Below, piece after piece: positions 18,175 to 26,331 of a stretch of 45,129 bases of DNA. The stretch comes from Phenylobacterium deserti (GTDB lineage Bacteria; Pseudomonadota; Alphaproteobacteria; Caulobacterales; Caulobacteraceae). Location of the stretch: NCBI GenBank assembly GCA_945883235.1, contig CAMCXF010000026.1, positions 1 to 45,129 on the forward strand. The letters run 5' to 3'. The position numbers and the translations under genes are program-made. Each line of letters begins with the position of its first letter. Position 1 is the stretch's first letter. Under the pieces are notes generated by a model. It ran no database searches and was not told the origin of the DNA. It saw only the letters and a program-made list of their open reading frames with translations.

Positions 18175-19815
18175 ATGACCAACTTTCCTGCCGCCGAGGC
18201 CGCCCATTCTCGCCTAGGGGTCGCCGCCCAAGCGACGAGGCGTCGCACCTTTGCGATCATCTCCCATCCTGACGCCGGCAAGACCACGCTGACGGAAAAC
18301 CTGTTGCTGGCCGGCGGGGCGATCCGGGCGGCGGGCGCCGTGCGTGCGCGCGGCGAAAACCGGCGCACACGGTCCGACTGGATGAAGATCGAGCGGGAGC
18401 GGGGGATATCCGTCTCGGCCTCGGTGATGACGTTCGACCACGCAGGTCTCATGTTCAACCTGCTGGATACGCCCGGCCACGAGGACTTCTCGGAAGATAC
18501 CTACCGCACGCTCACCGCAGCCGATGCCGCCGTCATGGTGCTGGACGCCGCCAAGGGCATCGAGCCCCAGACCCTGAAGCTGTTTGAAGTCTGCCGGCTG
18601 CGCGACATCCCCATCATCACCTTCATCAACAAGATGGACCGCGAGGCGCAGGACCCGTTCGAGTTGCTGGACGAGGTGTCGTCCAAGCTGGCGCTGGACC
18701 CGGCACCGCTCTACTGGCCGGCCGGTTCCGGCGGACGTTTCAAGGGCATGCTGGATCTGCGCCGGGATATGTTCCTGCCGTTCCAGAAGAAGGGCGGCGG
18801 CGCGGCTGGCGAGGAGGATGGCCATCCGGCTGCGATCGCCTTCCGGGGCAACGCCATCTCCCGCTATCTCGATCCCGACGAGCAGGAAGAGCTGTCGGAC
18901 AATGCCGAGCTGGTGCTGGGCGCTGGCAAGACCTTTGATCCCCAGGCGTTTCTGGAAGGCCACATGACGCCGGTGTTCTTCGGTTCGGCGCTGCGCCACT
19001 TCGGCGTCGACCAGCTGCTGGAAGGCCTGGGGTCCTACGCACCGCCGCCCAAGGCCGTGGCCGCACGCAAGGCGGCCGAGGCGATCCACGTGGTGCCGGG
19101 CGACCGTGAAGTCACCGGATTTGTCTTCAAGGTCCAGGCCAATATGGACCCCAACCACCGTGACAGAATTGCATTCCTGAAGCTCTGCTCTGGAAAATTT
19201 TCGCGCGGCATGAAGCTGAAGGTGCAGAACACCGGCAAGCAGCTGAGCGTCAATGCGCCGATGATGTTCTTCGCCTCTGACCGGGAACTGGCGGAGGATG
19301 CCTTTGCCGGTGACGTCATCGGCATTCCCAACCACGGCGTGCTGCGGGTGGGCGACAGCCTTTCAGAGAGCGGGACGCTTCGTTTTGCGGGCCTGCCCAA
19401 CTTCGCGCCGGAAATCCTGCAGCGGGTGCGGGTGAAGGATCCGCTCAAGGCCAAGCACCTGAAGAAGGCGTTGGAAAGCCTGGCCGAGGAGGGGGTGACC
19501 CAGCTGTTTCGCCCGTCGATCGGCTCGGACTTCATCGTCGGCGCTGTGGGCCAGCTTCAGTTCGAGGTGATGGCTGACCGGTTGCGTGAGGAATACCAGC
19601 TGGACGTGATCTTCGAGGCCAGTCCCTATGGCGAGGCCCGCTGGATCCTGGGCGACAAAGCCGTCCTCGAGGATTTCATGAGCAAGCATCGTGGGGCCAT
19701 GGGCAACGACATCGACGAGCAGCCGGTGTTCCTCGCCAAAAGCTCCTGGGACGTCGGCTACGCCGTCGACCGCAACCCGAACATCCGCTTCGAGCGGTCG
19801 AAGGAACGGGCGTAG
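18175..19815 (+). CDS. prfC: Peptide chain release factor 3
   Basis: A 546-residue translational GTPase, the class II release factor that recycles RF1/RF2 from the ribosome (E. coli RF3 has 529). GTPase motifs: G1 SHPDAGKTTLTE, G3 DTPGHEDFSEDTYR, G4 INKMD. GIEPQTLKLFEVCRLRDIPI and the C-terminal QLQFEVMADRLREEY are specific to RF3 rather than EF-G. The ATG at 18175 (MTNFPAAEAAH) is preferred over a GTG at 18157. Loops between about 195 and 225 are slightly longer than in E. coli (KKGGGAAGEEDG). It is followed by a palindromic repeat. Confidence 0.95.
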   Translation: MTNFPAAEAAHSRLGVAAQATRRRTFAIISHPDAGKTTLTENLLLAGGAIRAAGAVRARGENRRTRSDWMKIERERGISVSASVMTFDHAGLMFNLLDTPGHEDFSEDTYRTLTAADAAVMVLDAAKGIEPQTLKLFEVCRLRDIPIITFINKMDREAQDPFELLDEVSSKLALDPAPLYWPAGSGGRFKGMLDLRRDMFLPFQKKGGGAAGEEDGHPAAIAFRGNAISRYLDPDEQEELSDNAELVLGAGKTFDPQAFLEGHMTPVFFGSALRHFGVDQLLEGLGSYAPPPKAVAARKAAEAIHVVPGDREVTGFVFKVQANMDPNHRDRIAFLKLCSGKFSRGMKLKVQNTGKQLSVNAPMMFFASDRELAEDAFAGDVIGIPNHGVLRVGDSLSESGTLRFAGLPNFAPEILQRVRVKDPLKAKHLKKALESLAEEGVTQLFRPSIGSDFIVGAVGQLQFEVMADRLREEYQLDVIFEASPYGEARWILGDKAVLEDFMSKHRGAMGNDIDEQPVFLAKSSWDVGYAVDRNPNIRFERSKERA

Positions 19816-19850
19816 GGCCGCGTGATCGCGATCACCCCCCATACCCAAAC

Positions 19851-20003
19851 CGTGTCATCCCGGTTTTCGCGCAGCGAAAGACCGGGACCCACAAGCGACG
19901 ATCTTTCTCGAAAGGGCGCAGTTTCGGGGCCGTGCGCTTCCTGGACCCTTGGCGCTTATGGGTCCCGGTCTTTGGCCTGCGGCCAAAACCGGGATGACAC
20001 ACC
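19851..20003. repeat. Large palindromic REP-like repeat
   Basis: Two inverted arms (19851-19891 and 19959-20003, core GTGTCATCCCGGTTTT and AAAGACCGGGACCCA) around a 67-base centre. Each arm also contains its own small hairpin, TTTCGC-GCA-GCGAAA in the left arm and TTTGGCC-GCA-GGCCAAA in the right. The two differ in sequence but keep the pairing, which points to selection on structure. It separates prfC from the methyltransferase gene. Confidence 0.85.
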
Positions 20004-20027
20004 GTGGGGTTTTGCGGGCGCGTTGCA

Positions 20028-20933
20028 GTGACTGTCCTCCTCTACGGCCTGCCAACCCCCGGCCTCGTCGAGATCCCGGCCAAGGCGTTGCAGGTCTCGC
20101 CCCTGATCCCCGGCTCCGCCGATCTTGCAGACCTCTCCGATGCCTCGGCGGACGACGTCATAATTTTCGCCCCGGGCGGGACGCTGGAGCGGGACTATGT
20201 GCTGGCCCAGGCACTCAGGGTGCTGCGTCCCGGCCGCCGCCTGCTGGCCCTTGCGCCCAAGGACAAGGGCGGCGCGCGGCTGCGCAAGGCCCTCGAGGCG
20301 TTCGGCTGCGAGGTCATTGAGGACGCTCGTCGACACCACCGGTTCTGCAGCGGCACGCGGCCGGACACGCTTCACGGCCTAGACGCCGCCATCGCGGCCG
20401 GCGCGCCGCGCATCGTCGAAGACCTCGGCGTGTGGTCCCAGCCCGGCGTGTTCAGCTGGGACCGCCTCGATCCCGGCAGCGCGCGGTTGATCGAGCTTTT
20501 GCCGCCGCTATCGGGCAAGGGCGCGGACCTCGGCTGCGGCGTCGGCTTGCTGGCGACCGCCGTGCTCGCGTCCAGGGCGGTGACCGCGCTGACCTGCGTG
20601 GATATCGACCGTCGCGCGGTGGCCTGCGCCCGGCACAATCTCGACGACCCTCGCGTGGCGATCGTTCAGGCCGATGTGCGCCGCATGGACGATGACCTCT
20701 CCGGCCTGGACTTCGTGGTGATGAACCCGCCGTTCCATGACGGCGGCCATGAAGATCGGGATCTGGGCGTGGCCTTTGTCGAAACCGCCGCGCGATGCCT
20801 GCGTCGCGGCGGGTCCTGCTGGCTCGTCGCCAACCGGCACCTGCCCTACGAGGCCGCGCTCGGCCGCCTGTTCGCTTCCGTAGCGGTAAAGGCCGACGCC
20901 GGCGGCTACAAAATCATCGAGGCCCGCAAGTGA
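20028..20933 (+). CDS. rsmC: RsmC-like 16S rRNA (guanine-N2) methyltransferase
   Basis: A 301-residue protein with a degenerate N-terminal methyltransferase-like half and a catalytic C-terminal half: SAM-binding ADLGCGVGLLATAVL, acidic VDIDRRAV and the NPPF motif MNPPFHDGGHEDRD. This layout matches RsmC/RlmG enzymes that methylate guanine N2 in rRNA (G1207 for RsmC). I chose the GTG at 20028, just after the repeat. A GTG at 20004 falls inside it. The neighbouring gene, overlapping at the stop, is another rRNA modification enzyme, so the pair may be co-translated. Confidence 0.85.
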   Translation: MTVLLYGLPTPGLVEIPAKALQVSPLIPGSADLADLSDASADDVIIFAPGGTLERDYVLAQALRVLRPGRRLLALAPKDKGGARLRKALEAFGCEVIEDARRHHRFCSGTRPDTLHGLDAAIAAGAPRIVEDLGVWSQPGVFSWDRLDPGSARLIELLPPLSGKGADLGCGVGLLATAVLASRAVTALTCVDIDRRAVACARHNLDDPRVAIVQADVRRMDDDLSGLDFVVMNPPFHDGGHEDRDLGVAFVETAARCLRRGGSCWLVANRHLPYEAALGRLFASVAVKADAGGYKIIEARK

Positions 20934-20947
20934 GTGGCAAGGTCCCG

Positions 20948-21667
20948 ATGGCCCGGCTGGATCGGCTGCTGGCCAACCTCGGTTACGGCTCGCGTCGCGA
21001 GGTGACCGTGCTCGTGGCGCATCGTCAGGTGGAGCTTGACGGCGTCGTCATCAAGGACGCCGGCGCCCGCATCGCGCTGACGCCGGACCTGTCGGCGCGG
21101 ATGACCGTGACGGGCCGGCCCCTCGATCCGCCCGCACCGCTGACGCTGGTGATGCACAAACCGCTGGGGGTGGTCTGTTCGCACAAGGAGCCGGGTCGCA
21201 GCGTCTATGAGCTGTTGCCGATGCGGTGGCGGGCCCGGATGCCATCGCTGTCGACTATCGGGCGACTGGACAAGGACACCTCCGGGCTTCTGTTGATCAC
21301 GGACGACGGGGCATTCCTGCATCAGGTGATCTCGCCGCGCCATCACGTGGCGAAGTGCTATGTCGCCACGCTGGACCGACCGCTGGCCGGGACCGAGGCC
21401 GAGGTCTTTGCCTCCGGGACCCTGATGCTGGACAGCGAAACCACGCCGCTGGCACCGGCGCTTCTGGAGCCATTGGCCGAAAACCGGGCGCGGCTGACCA
21501 TCACCGAGGGCCGCTATCATCAAGTCCGACGAATGTTCGCCGCTGTCGGCAATCATGTCACAGGCCTGCATCGAGACCAGATCGGCGGTCTGGCACTGCC
21601 GGATGATCTGCAATCCGGTGACTGGCGCGCCCTGTCGCCCGAGGAGCAGGCCTCGGTTTTCGCGTAG
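20948..21667 (+). CDS. rsuA: RsuA-family rRNA pseudouridine synthase
   Basis: A 239-residue RsuA/RluB/E/F-type enzyme. An N-terminal S4 RNA-binding domain (ARLDRLLANLGYGSRREV...VELDGVVIKDAG) is followed by the catalytic domain with Asp in IGRLDKDTSGLLLITDDG and the KPLGVVCSH and EGRYHQVRRMF motifs. The size and S4 domain fit the 16S U516 synthase RsuA best. The ATG at 20948 matches the family start. A GTG at 20930 is fused with the stop of the methyltransferase gene (GTGA) and would be the translationally coupled alternative. Confidence 0.88.
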   Translation: MARLDRLLANLGYGSRREVTVLVAHRQVELDGVVIKDAGARIALTPDLSARMTVTGRPLDPPAPLTLVMHKPLGVVCSHKEPGRSVYELLPMRWRARMPSLSTIGRLDKDTSGLLLITDDGAFLHQVISPRHHVAKCYVATLDRPLAGTEAEVFASGTLMLDSETTPLAPALLEPLAENRARLTITEGRYHQVRRMFAAVGNHVTGLHRDQIGGLALPDDLQSGDWRALSPEEQASVFA

Positions 21668-21754
21668 TGTGTTAATGTTTGGGGCGGTGGATATTGGTTT
21701 CCCCTCGGCATTTACTGATTATCTGGTTCGCGTTCGTTAACCATACCGTGCAAG

Positions 21755-21769
21755 TTAACCACTTGTTAA
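21755..21769. promoter_or_regulatory. CtrA-type binding site TTAA-N7-TTAA
   Basis: TTAACCACTTGTTAA is an exact match to the CtrA full site (TTAA, seven bases, TTAA). It starts 100 bases upstream of the ATG of the helical-repeat gene at 21855, a distance that suits a promoter. Another TTAACC lies at 21737. This is the best CtrA box I could find in the window. Confidence 0.7.
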
Positions 21770-21854
21770 AATCTGCGGCTCCGGCTTTGCTCTGTTCCGA
21801 CAAGGCCCGGTCAGAGCGTTCCAAGGTGGGACGCCGACGGGTTCGGAGCCGGTC

Positions 21855-23228
21855 ATGTTCGAACTGGGCCGCGAGCTGAAGCGTTTCTTCTCTACGGAGA
21901 AGACGAGGACGCCGTCCGACGGTCTGACCGGGGGCGATTCGTCGCTTCTGGAGTTACTGGACGCCAAGTTGCTGGCGCAGGAAGCCAAGGCCGCTGACAT
22001 CGCCGCCGGACGGATCGGCGCCAAGGACAAGCCCGCCCGCCGACTGGAGGCCGCCATTGTCTGGCGCGAGGTCGCCCGCCGCACCGGCGATCCGGTCGCC
22101 CTGCGCAAGGCCGCCGCCGGCGCCGAAACGGCCGCTGCCGGGTTTGACGCCAACCACCGCCGTGACGGCTGGGCCCGGGCGCGCTGCGAACAGGCTTTCT
22201 GTGCCCTGCTGGGTGCCGAGATTTTCGGGGATGCCGGTCTCAGCGCCGCGGCTGAAGTCGCCTTCAACGAGGCGCGTTCGTCTGTAAAGGGAGGGCTGGC
22301 CGCGCCATTGGCTGACATCGGTCTCGCCGCTATCGAAGGCCGTCGTATTCTGGAGATGTCCGATGCCGCCGAGGCGCGCGCCTGGTCGGCCCGACTGAAC
22401 GCACCGATTGCAGCCCTCGACACAATCGCCAAGCGGGTCCCGGCCGCCCGGGCGCTGGCCGCCGAATGTCGCCTCATCCGGGCGGATCTGCTGACGGTCT
22501 GGGGTGCGCGTCTGAAGGACGGCGATCTGCTCGATCTCGCCGCGCGCGATGCCTCGGATGCGGCTGCCCGGCTGGATTCCGCCTACGAGCCACTGACCTG
22601 GGTCCGCGCCAAGGTCGCCCATGGCCAGGCGCTGGCGGCGCGCGGAGAGGCGGTAGGCGATGTTGATTCCCTGGCCGCCGGTGCGGGCGCGCTGGCTTTG
22701 GCGCTGGACAACCTGACCCGCGATCACAGTCCGCTCGACTGGGCGCGAACCCAGGTCGCGCTGGCGCAGGCCCTGCAGGCACTGGGTGAGGCCGCCAGCG
22801 ATGCACGGGCGTTCGAGCACGCGGTCAGCTGCTTCGACCGCGCCAGTCTGGTGTTGAAAGAAACCCAGACCCTGCCTCTGCGCGGTGTCGCGGCCAGTTC
22901 GCGCGCGGTCTGCCTGGCGCGCGTCGCCGAAATCACCGGGGATGGCGCTGTCCTGGACGTGGCCGAAGCTGCCATGAAGATCGAGCTGGGCAAGCTGTCG
23001 CCCCGCCGTGATCCGGTCGGTTGGGCCCTTGCCCAGCTGCATCTGGCCCGCATGTATGAAGCCCGCCTCGGCATGACTGGCGTCGACCGGGGCGAACGTG
23101 CTGCAGCCCTCATGGCGCTGGACGCCGCTCTGGATGTATTCGGTGAGCACGGCCTGCGTTCGGCCAGCGTGCTTGCGAACGATGCAATGGATCGCCTGCG
23201 AGATCGTTCAGACCGCACGGTCCGCTAG
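21855..23228 (+). CDS. Large TPR-like helical repeat protein
   Basis: A 457-residue, alanine-rich, almost wholly helical protein built from degenerate 40-50-residue repeats. The clearest carry the W-A-x-x-Q/K-V-x-L-x-x-A-L-x-x-L/R-G-E pattern (for example DWARTQVALAQALQALGEAA), as in TPR variants. There is no signal peptide or membrane segment, so it is cytoplasmic and probably a protein-binding scaffold. An upstream CtrA-type box suggests cell-cycle control. I do not know a named homologue. It converges on the ABC permease gene, with 3 bp between stops. Confidence 0.75.
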   Translation: MFELGRELKRFFSTEKTRTPSDGLTGGDSSLLELLDAKLLAQEAKAADIAAGRIGAKDKPARRLEAAIVWREVARRTGDPVALRKAAAGAETAAAGFDANHRRDGWARARCEQAFCALLGAEIFGDAGLSAAAEVAFNEARSSVKGGLAAPLADIGLAAIEGRRILEMSDAAEARAWSARLNAPIAALDTIAKRVPAARALAAECRLIRADLLTVWGARLKDGDLLDLAARDASDAAARLDSAYEPLTWVRAKVAHGQALAARGEAVGDVDSLAAGAGALALALDNLTRDHSPLDWARTQVALAQALQALGEAASDARAFEHAVSCFDRASLVLKETQTLPLRGVAASSRAVCLARVAEITGDGAVLDVAEAAMKIELGKLSPRRDPVGWALAQLHLARMYEARLGMTGVDRGERAAALMALDAALDVFGEHGLRSASVLANDAMDRLRDRSDRTVR

Positions 23229-23231
23229 ACA

Positions 23232-23987
23232 TCACCGCCCCCGCCACCATTTGAGGCCCGCGCGCTCTGTGGCTTCCAGGACGGCGTGCAGGGCGACACC
23301 CATGGCCCCCAGAACCACCAGAGCCGCGATCATGCGGTCGGTCTGGAGCTTGTTGCCGGCGTCGAGGATCTGCCAGGCCAGGCCGCGTACGCCGCCGGAA
23401 CCGGCACCGAATTCGGCCACCACCGCACCGATCAGCGCCAGGCCTGCGCCGACCTTGTGGCCCTCGAGCAGGAAAGGCACCGCCGACGGCAAGCGCAGCC
23501 TCACCACGCGCTGCCAGCGCCCTGCGCCATAGAGAGCGAACAGGCGTTCCAGGTCGGGGTCGGCCGAACGCAGGCCCGCCGTGGCCCCGGAGAAAATCGG
23601 GAAGAACGCGACCAGCACGGCCAGCGTCACCAGGGCGCGCTCCGGATGGTCCAGACCCGCCCAGATCAGCACCAGCGGTGCGATGGCGACCACCGGGGTC
23701 ACCTGCACCACCGAGGCCAGTGGCCGGATGGCGCGGTCCAGGAACGGACTGACAGCGGTCAGGATGGCCAGCGCCTGGGCGATCAGGCTGGCCAGCAGCA
23801 AAGAGATCAAGGCCACGGACAGGGTGCGCCAGGATGCCGCGACCAGCGCCGGCCAATGTTCGAGCAAGGCCGCGCCCACAGCGGACGGTGGCGGCAGAAA
23901 ATAGACCGGCACCTGCATCACCCGGCAGGCGATCTCCCATCCGCCCAGCAGGAAGGCGATCAGCAGGAAAGGGGCCAGGCGGTTCAT
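23232..23987 (-). CDS. ABC transporter permease, NitT/TauT (SsuC/ThiX) type
   Basis: A 251-residue inner-membrane permease with about six spans. The EAA loop, which touches the ATPase, reads YGAGRWQRVVRLRLPSA. PPPSAVGAALLEHW and RPLASVVQVTPVVAIAPLVLIW are typical of the taurine/sulfonate/thiamine-precursor subfamily. It overlaps the ATPase gene by 4 bp and with it and the binding protein forms a single importer. Substrate unknown. Confidence 0.92.
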   Translation of the reverse strand: MNRLAPFLLIAFLLGGWEIACRVMQVPVYFLPPPSAVGAALLEHWPALVAASWRTLSVALISLLLASLIAQALAILTAVSPFLDRAIRPLASVVQVTPVVAIAPLVLIWAGLDHPERALVTLAVLVAFFPIFSGATAGLRSADPDLERLFALYGAGRWQRVVRLRLPSAVPFLLEGHKVGAGLALIGAVVAEFGAGSGGVRGLAWQILDAGNKLQTDRMIAALVVLGAMGVALHAVLEATERAGLKWWRGR

Positions 23988-24718
23988 GCTTCGACACCTG
24001 CGGCCAGCGCGGTCGACACCGCCTCGGCGGTGGTCCGGAACGTCGCCTCAGTCCGGAAGTGCGGCGGACGCGGCAGCGGGCCATCCACCGGAAAGTCGCC
24101 TGCGATCTGACCCGGCCCGCGGCTGATCACCACAACGCGTGAGGCCATGTAGACGGCCTCCTCGACATTGTGGGTCACGAAGACGATCGCCGGTTTTGTG
24201 GCGGCCCAAAGCGTCAGGACATCGTTGGCCAGGGCGCGCCGGGTAATTTCGTCCAGCGCCGCAAACGGTTCGTCGAGCAACAGCAGTCTGGGGCTGGTAA
24301 CCAGGGCGCGTGCCAGCGATACCCGCATCGCCATGCCCCCGGACAGCTGAGCGGGCCGCGCGCCCTCCGCGCCGCTCAGGCCCACACGAGCCAGAGCTTC
24401 ATCTGCACGCCGTCGTGCCTCCGGGCGGGGCGTACCGGCCAGCTCCAGTGGCAAGGCCACATTGGCTTGTGCCGACAGCCAGGGTGCCAGCGTCGGTGCC
24501 TGAAACACTACCGACGTCTCACCGCGCCCGGTCGCTCGGGTGACGGTCCCCCGCGTCGGCTGTTCCAGCCCCGCCAGCAGCCGCAGTGCGGTGGACTTGC
24601 CGCACCCCGACGGGCCGACCAGCGCCACGATCTCACCGTCGCCGATCTCCAGTGACACCGGCCCCAGCGCCAGCCCCCGGTCGTAGTCGACCTCGACGTT
24701 GGAGAGGGAAGCGATCAT
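23984..24718 (-). CDS. ABC transporter ATPase, NitT/TauT type
   Basis: A 244-residue ATPase: Walker A GPSGCGKSTALR, Q-loop VFQAPTLAPWLS, signature LSGGMAMRVSLARAL, Walker B LLLLDEPFAALDE, H-loop VTHNVEEA. The C-terminus carries the IAGDFPVDGPLPRPP stretch seen in nitrate/sulfonate-type ATPases. Its start ATG overlaps the stop of the DUF559 gene (ATGA), and its 3-prime end overlaps the permease start, so translation may be coupled along the operon. Confidence 0.93.
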   Translation of the reverse strand: MIASLSNVEVDYDRGLALGPVSLEIGDGEIVALVGPSGCGKSTALRLLAGLEQPTRGTVTRATGRGETSVVFQAPTLAPWLSAQANVALPLELAGTPRPEARRRADEALARVGLSGAEGARPAQLSGGMAMRVSLARALVTSPRLLLLDEPFAALDEITRRALANDVLTLWAATKPAIVFVTHNVEEAVYMASRVVVISRGPGQIAGDFPVDGPLPRPPHFRTEATFRTTAEAVSTALAAGVEA

Positions 24719-25152
24719 GACTCGCCTCCCACGCGGAGCGGGGGAGGGGGACCGCGCCCCGCAGAGGGCGTGGTGGAGGGGGCGGCCCCTCGCAACGCGA
24801 TCAACTCATCTGCCCTCCGCCGCACACCGTCGGCGACATCATCAGCATCCCTGAACACCGACGAAGCGAGCACGCGATAGACCGCCACACCCTGCCCATT
24901 TAGCCACCTGTCCCGTCGCTCATCGTGTTCGATCTGGGCATCCTCCCCGTGACCATCGCCGTCGATCTCGATCGCCAGTTTCGCTGCCGGGCAATAGAAA
25001 TCCAGGATGTAGGAGCCCAGTGGGTGCTGATTTCGGAAAACCGGATTGTCCGGAGATCGCCGTCTCAATCGCATCCACAGCATGACCTCCGGAGGTGTCA
25101 GGTTCCGGCGCAAGGCTTTCGCCCGTTTCGATGTAAGTATCGAGGATCGCAT
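24715..25152 (-). CDS. DUF559 nuclease-like protein (Vsr/PD-(D/E)XK type)
   Basis: A 145-residue protein with the DUF559 fold, related to the very-short-patch repair endonuclease. Marks are AKALRRNLTPPEVMLWMRLRRR, FRNQHPLGSYILDFYCPAAKLAIEIDGDGH (in two parts: the D of LDFYC and the E.D of AIEIDGDGH) and the late GVAVYRVLASSVFRD. The family's biological role is not established; it is presumed to be a nuclease. I place the start at ATG 25152. An upstream reading to 25278 runs through repeat DNA and looks artefactual. The last 23 codons (GAAPSTTPSAGRGPPPP...) are themselves repeat sequence. The gene sits inside an ABC operon, and its stop overlaps the ATPase start. Confidence 0.85.
   Translation of the reverse strand: MRSSILTSKRAKALRRNLTPPEVMLWMRLRRRSPDNPVFRNQHPLGSYILDFYCPAAKLAIEIDGDGHGEDAQIEHDERRDRWLNGQGVAVYRVLASSVFRDADDVADGVRRRADELIALRGAAPSTTPSAGRGPPPPLRVGGES
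24724..24784 (+). repeat. 61-bp GC-rich repeat, copy A
   Basis: Starts GCCTCCCACGCGGAGCGGGG. It matches copy B (25247-25307) at 60 of 61 positions, in the same orientation and 523 bp away. It forms the 3-prime end of the DUF559 frame and reaches to within six bases of the ATPase start codon. Confidence 0.95.
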
Positions 25153-25167
25153 TACTTTGCGACCGCC

Positions 25168-25223
25168 GCCCCCTCCACCCCGCCCTGCGGGCGCGGTCCC
25201 CCTCCCCCGCAAACGGGGCAGGC
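25168..25223 (-). repeat. GC-rich repeat, copy C (inverted, diverged)
   Basis: Read on the minus strand this segment follows copies A and B (GCGGGGGAGGGGGACCGCGCCC, in part) with a few substitutions and small gaps. With copy B it makes a head-to-head pair just upstream of the DUF559 start, a typical arrangement for palindromic repeat units. Confidence 0.85.
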
Positions 25224-25246
25224 AAGAGCAGTCGTGTTCATTCTTG

Positions 25247-25307
25247 GCCTCCCACGCGGAGCGGGGGAGGGGGACCACGCCCCGCAGAGGGCGTGGTGGA
25301 GGGGGCG
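25247..25307 (+). repeat. 61-bp GC-rich repeat, copy B
   Basis: One mismatch to copy A (G to A). It lies between the DUF559 gene and the 3-prime end of the binding-protein gene, so that A and B bracket the DUF559 gene as direct repeats. Confidence 0.95.
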
Positions 25308-25332
25308 AGGCCCCCTGTGAATGGTCGGCGCG

Positions 25333-26331
25333 TCACTGGGGTGAGAACGCCAGGGTGTAGGCCGTTTTCGGATCAAGGGTCCTGGGGTACACGCCCTGCG
25401 CGGTGGCCATGTCGCTGAAGGCTTTCCAGCGCGCGTCGGTCATGGCGCCGACGGGTGACCCTTCCGAGCCCTCGATGATCTTGTAGCTTCTCAGTTTTTC
25501 GCGCGCCTGTGCCAGCACGTCGTCGGTCATCTCGGGATTGTCCTTGCGGATCAGCGCGTCGGCAGCTGCGGGATCGCCCGCCAGATAGTCGCGCCAGCCC
25601 TGAGCCGAGGCCTCGACAAAAGCCTTCACGGCGGCCGGGTTCTTCGCAATCGTACCATCAGTGGCCAGCACCATGGTAGCATAACCAGGGTAGCCCTCGT
25701 CGGCCAGCAGGAACACCTTGGTCTTGAGACCAGCCATCTTCTCGATCGTATAGGGCTCGGAGGTGACATAACCCTGCTGGGCGGCGCGTTTGTCGGACAG
25801 GAACGGTGCCGAGTTGAAGTTGTACTTCCTCACCTGGTCGTCGGTGAAGCCGTACTTGGCCTTGAGCCAGACCCAGAAGGCCGTCACCGAGGCGTCGGAC
25901 AGCAGGATCGGATGGCCCTTCAGGTCGGCGATCTTTTCGACGCCGGTGTCCGGGTGGGCAATCAGCACCTGCGGGTCCTTCTGCATGAAGGCTGCGACGG
26001 CTTTCACCGGCACGCCCTCCTGGGCCAGGTTCATGACGATGAAGCTATTCGACCCCATTCCCAGTTCGACGGCATTCGACGCCAGCAGCTGGGGCACGTT
26101 TACGCCGGGTCCGCCCTGGACGATCTCGACCTTCAGTCCGCGCCTTGCATATTCGCCGGACGCCAGCGCCTGATAGAAGCCACCGTGCTCGGCCTGCGCG
26201 CGCCAGTCGGTGGCAAAGCGGATCGTCACCGGCGCATTGGCGGACGGCGGTGCGGCTTCGTCCTTTTTCCCCGGAGAACACGACGCCAGCAGCACGGCCG
26301 CCGCAAACGCCAGGGTATGCAAGACTTTCAT
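25333..26331 (-). CDS. ABC importer substrate-binding lipoprotein, NMT1/THI5-like
   Basis: A 332-residue periplasmic binding protein. The N-terminus is a lipoprotein signal, with hydrophobic AFAAAVLLASC and the lipid-modified Cys in LLASCSPG. The mature part begins IRFATDWRAQAEHGGFYQALASG, in the NMT1/THI5 pattern, and includes VEIVQGGPGVNVPQLL, a GGP motif seen in RibY-type and related proteins. Ligands in this family include pyrimidine precursors of thiamine, riboflavin and aliphatic sulfonates, and the sequence does not decide among them. The ATG at 26331 follows GGGAG. It is the first gene of the importer operon, ahead of DUF559, ATPase and permease. Confidence 0.88.
   Translation of the reverse strand: MKVLHTLAFAAAVLLASCSPGKKDEAAPPSANAPVTIRFATDWRAQAEHGGFYQALASGEYARRGLKVEIVQGGPGVNVPQLLASNAVELGMGSNSFIVMNLAQEGVPVKAVAAFMQKDPQVLIAHPDTGVEKIADLKGHPILLSDASVTAFWVWLKAKYGFTDDQVRKYNFNSAPFLSDKRAAQQGYVTSEPYTIEKMAGLKTKVFLLADEGYPGYATMVLATDGTIAKNPAAVKAFVEASAQGWRDYLAGDPAAADALIRKDNPEMTDDVLAQAREKLRSYKIIEGSEGSPVGAMTDARWKAFSDMATAQGVYPRTLDPKTAYTLAFSPQ

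Noticed and set aside
21954..23150. 398-codon open frame on the minus strand
   Set aside because: Antisense to the helical-repeat gene; no recognisable protein features.
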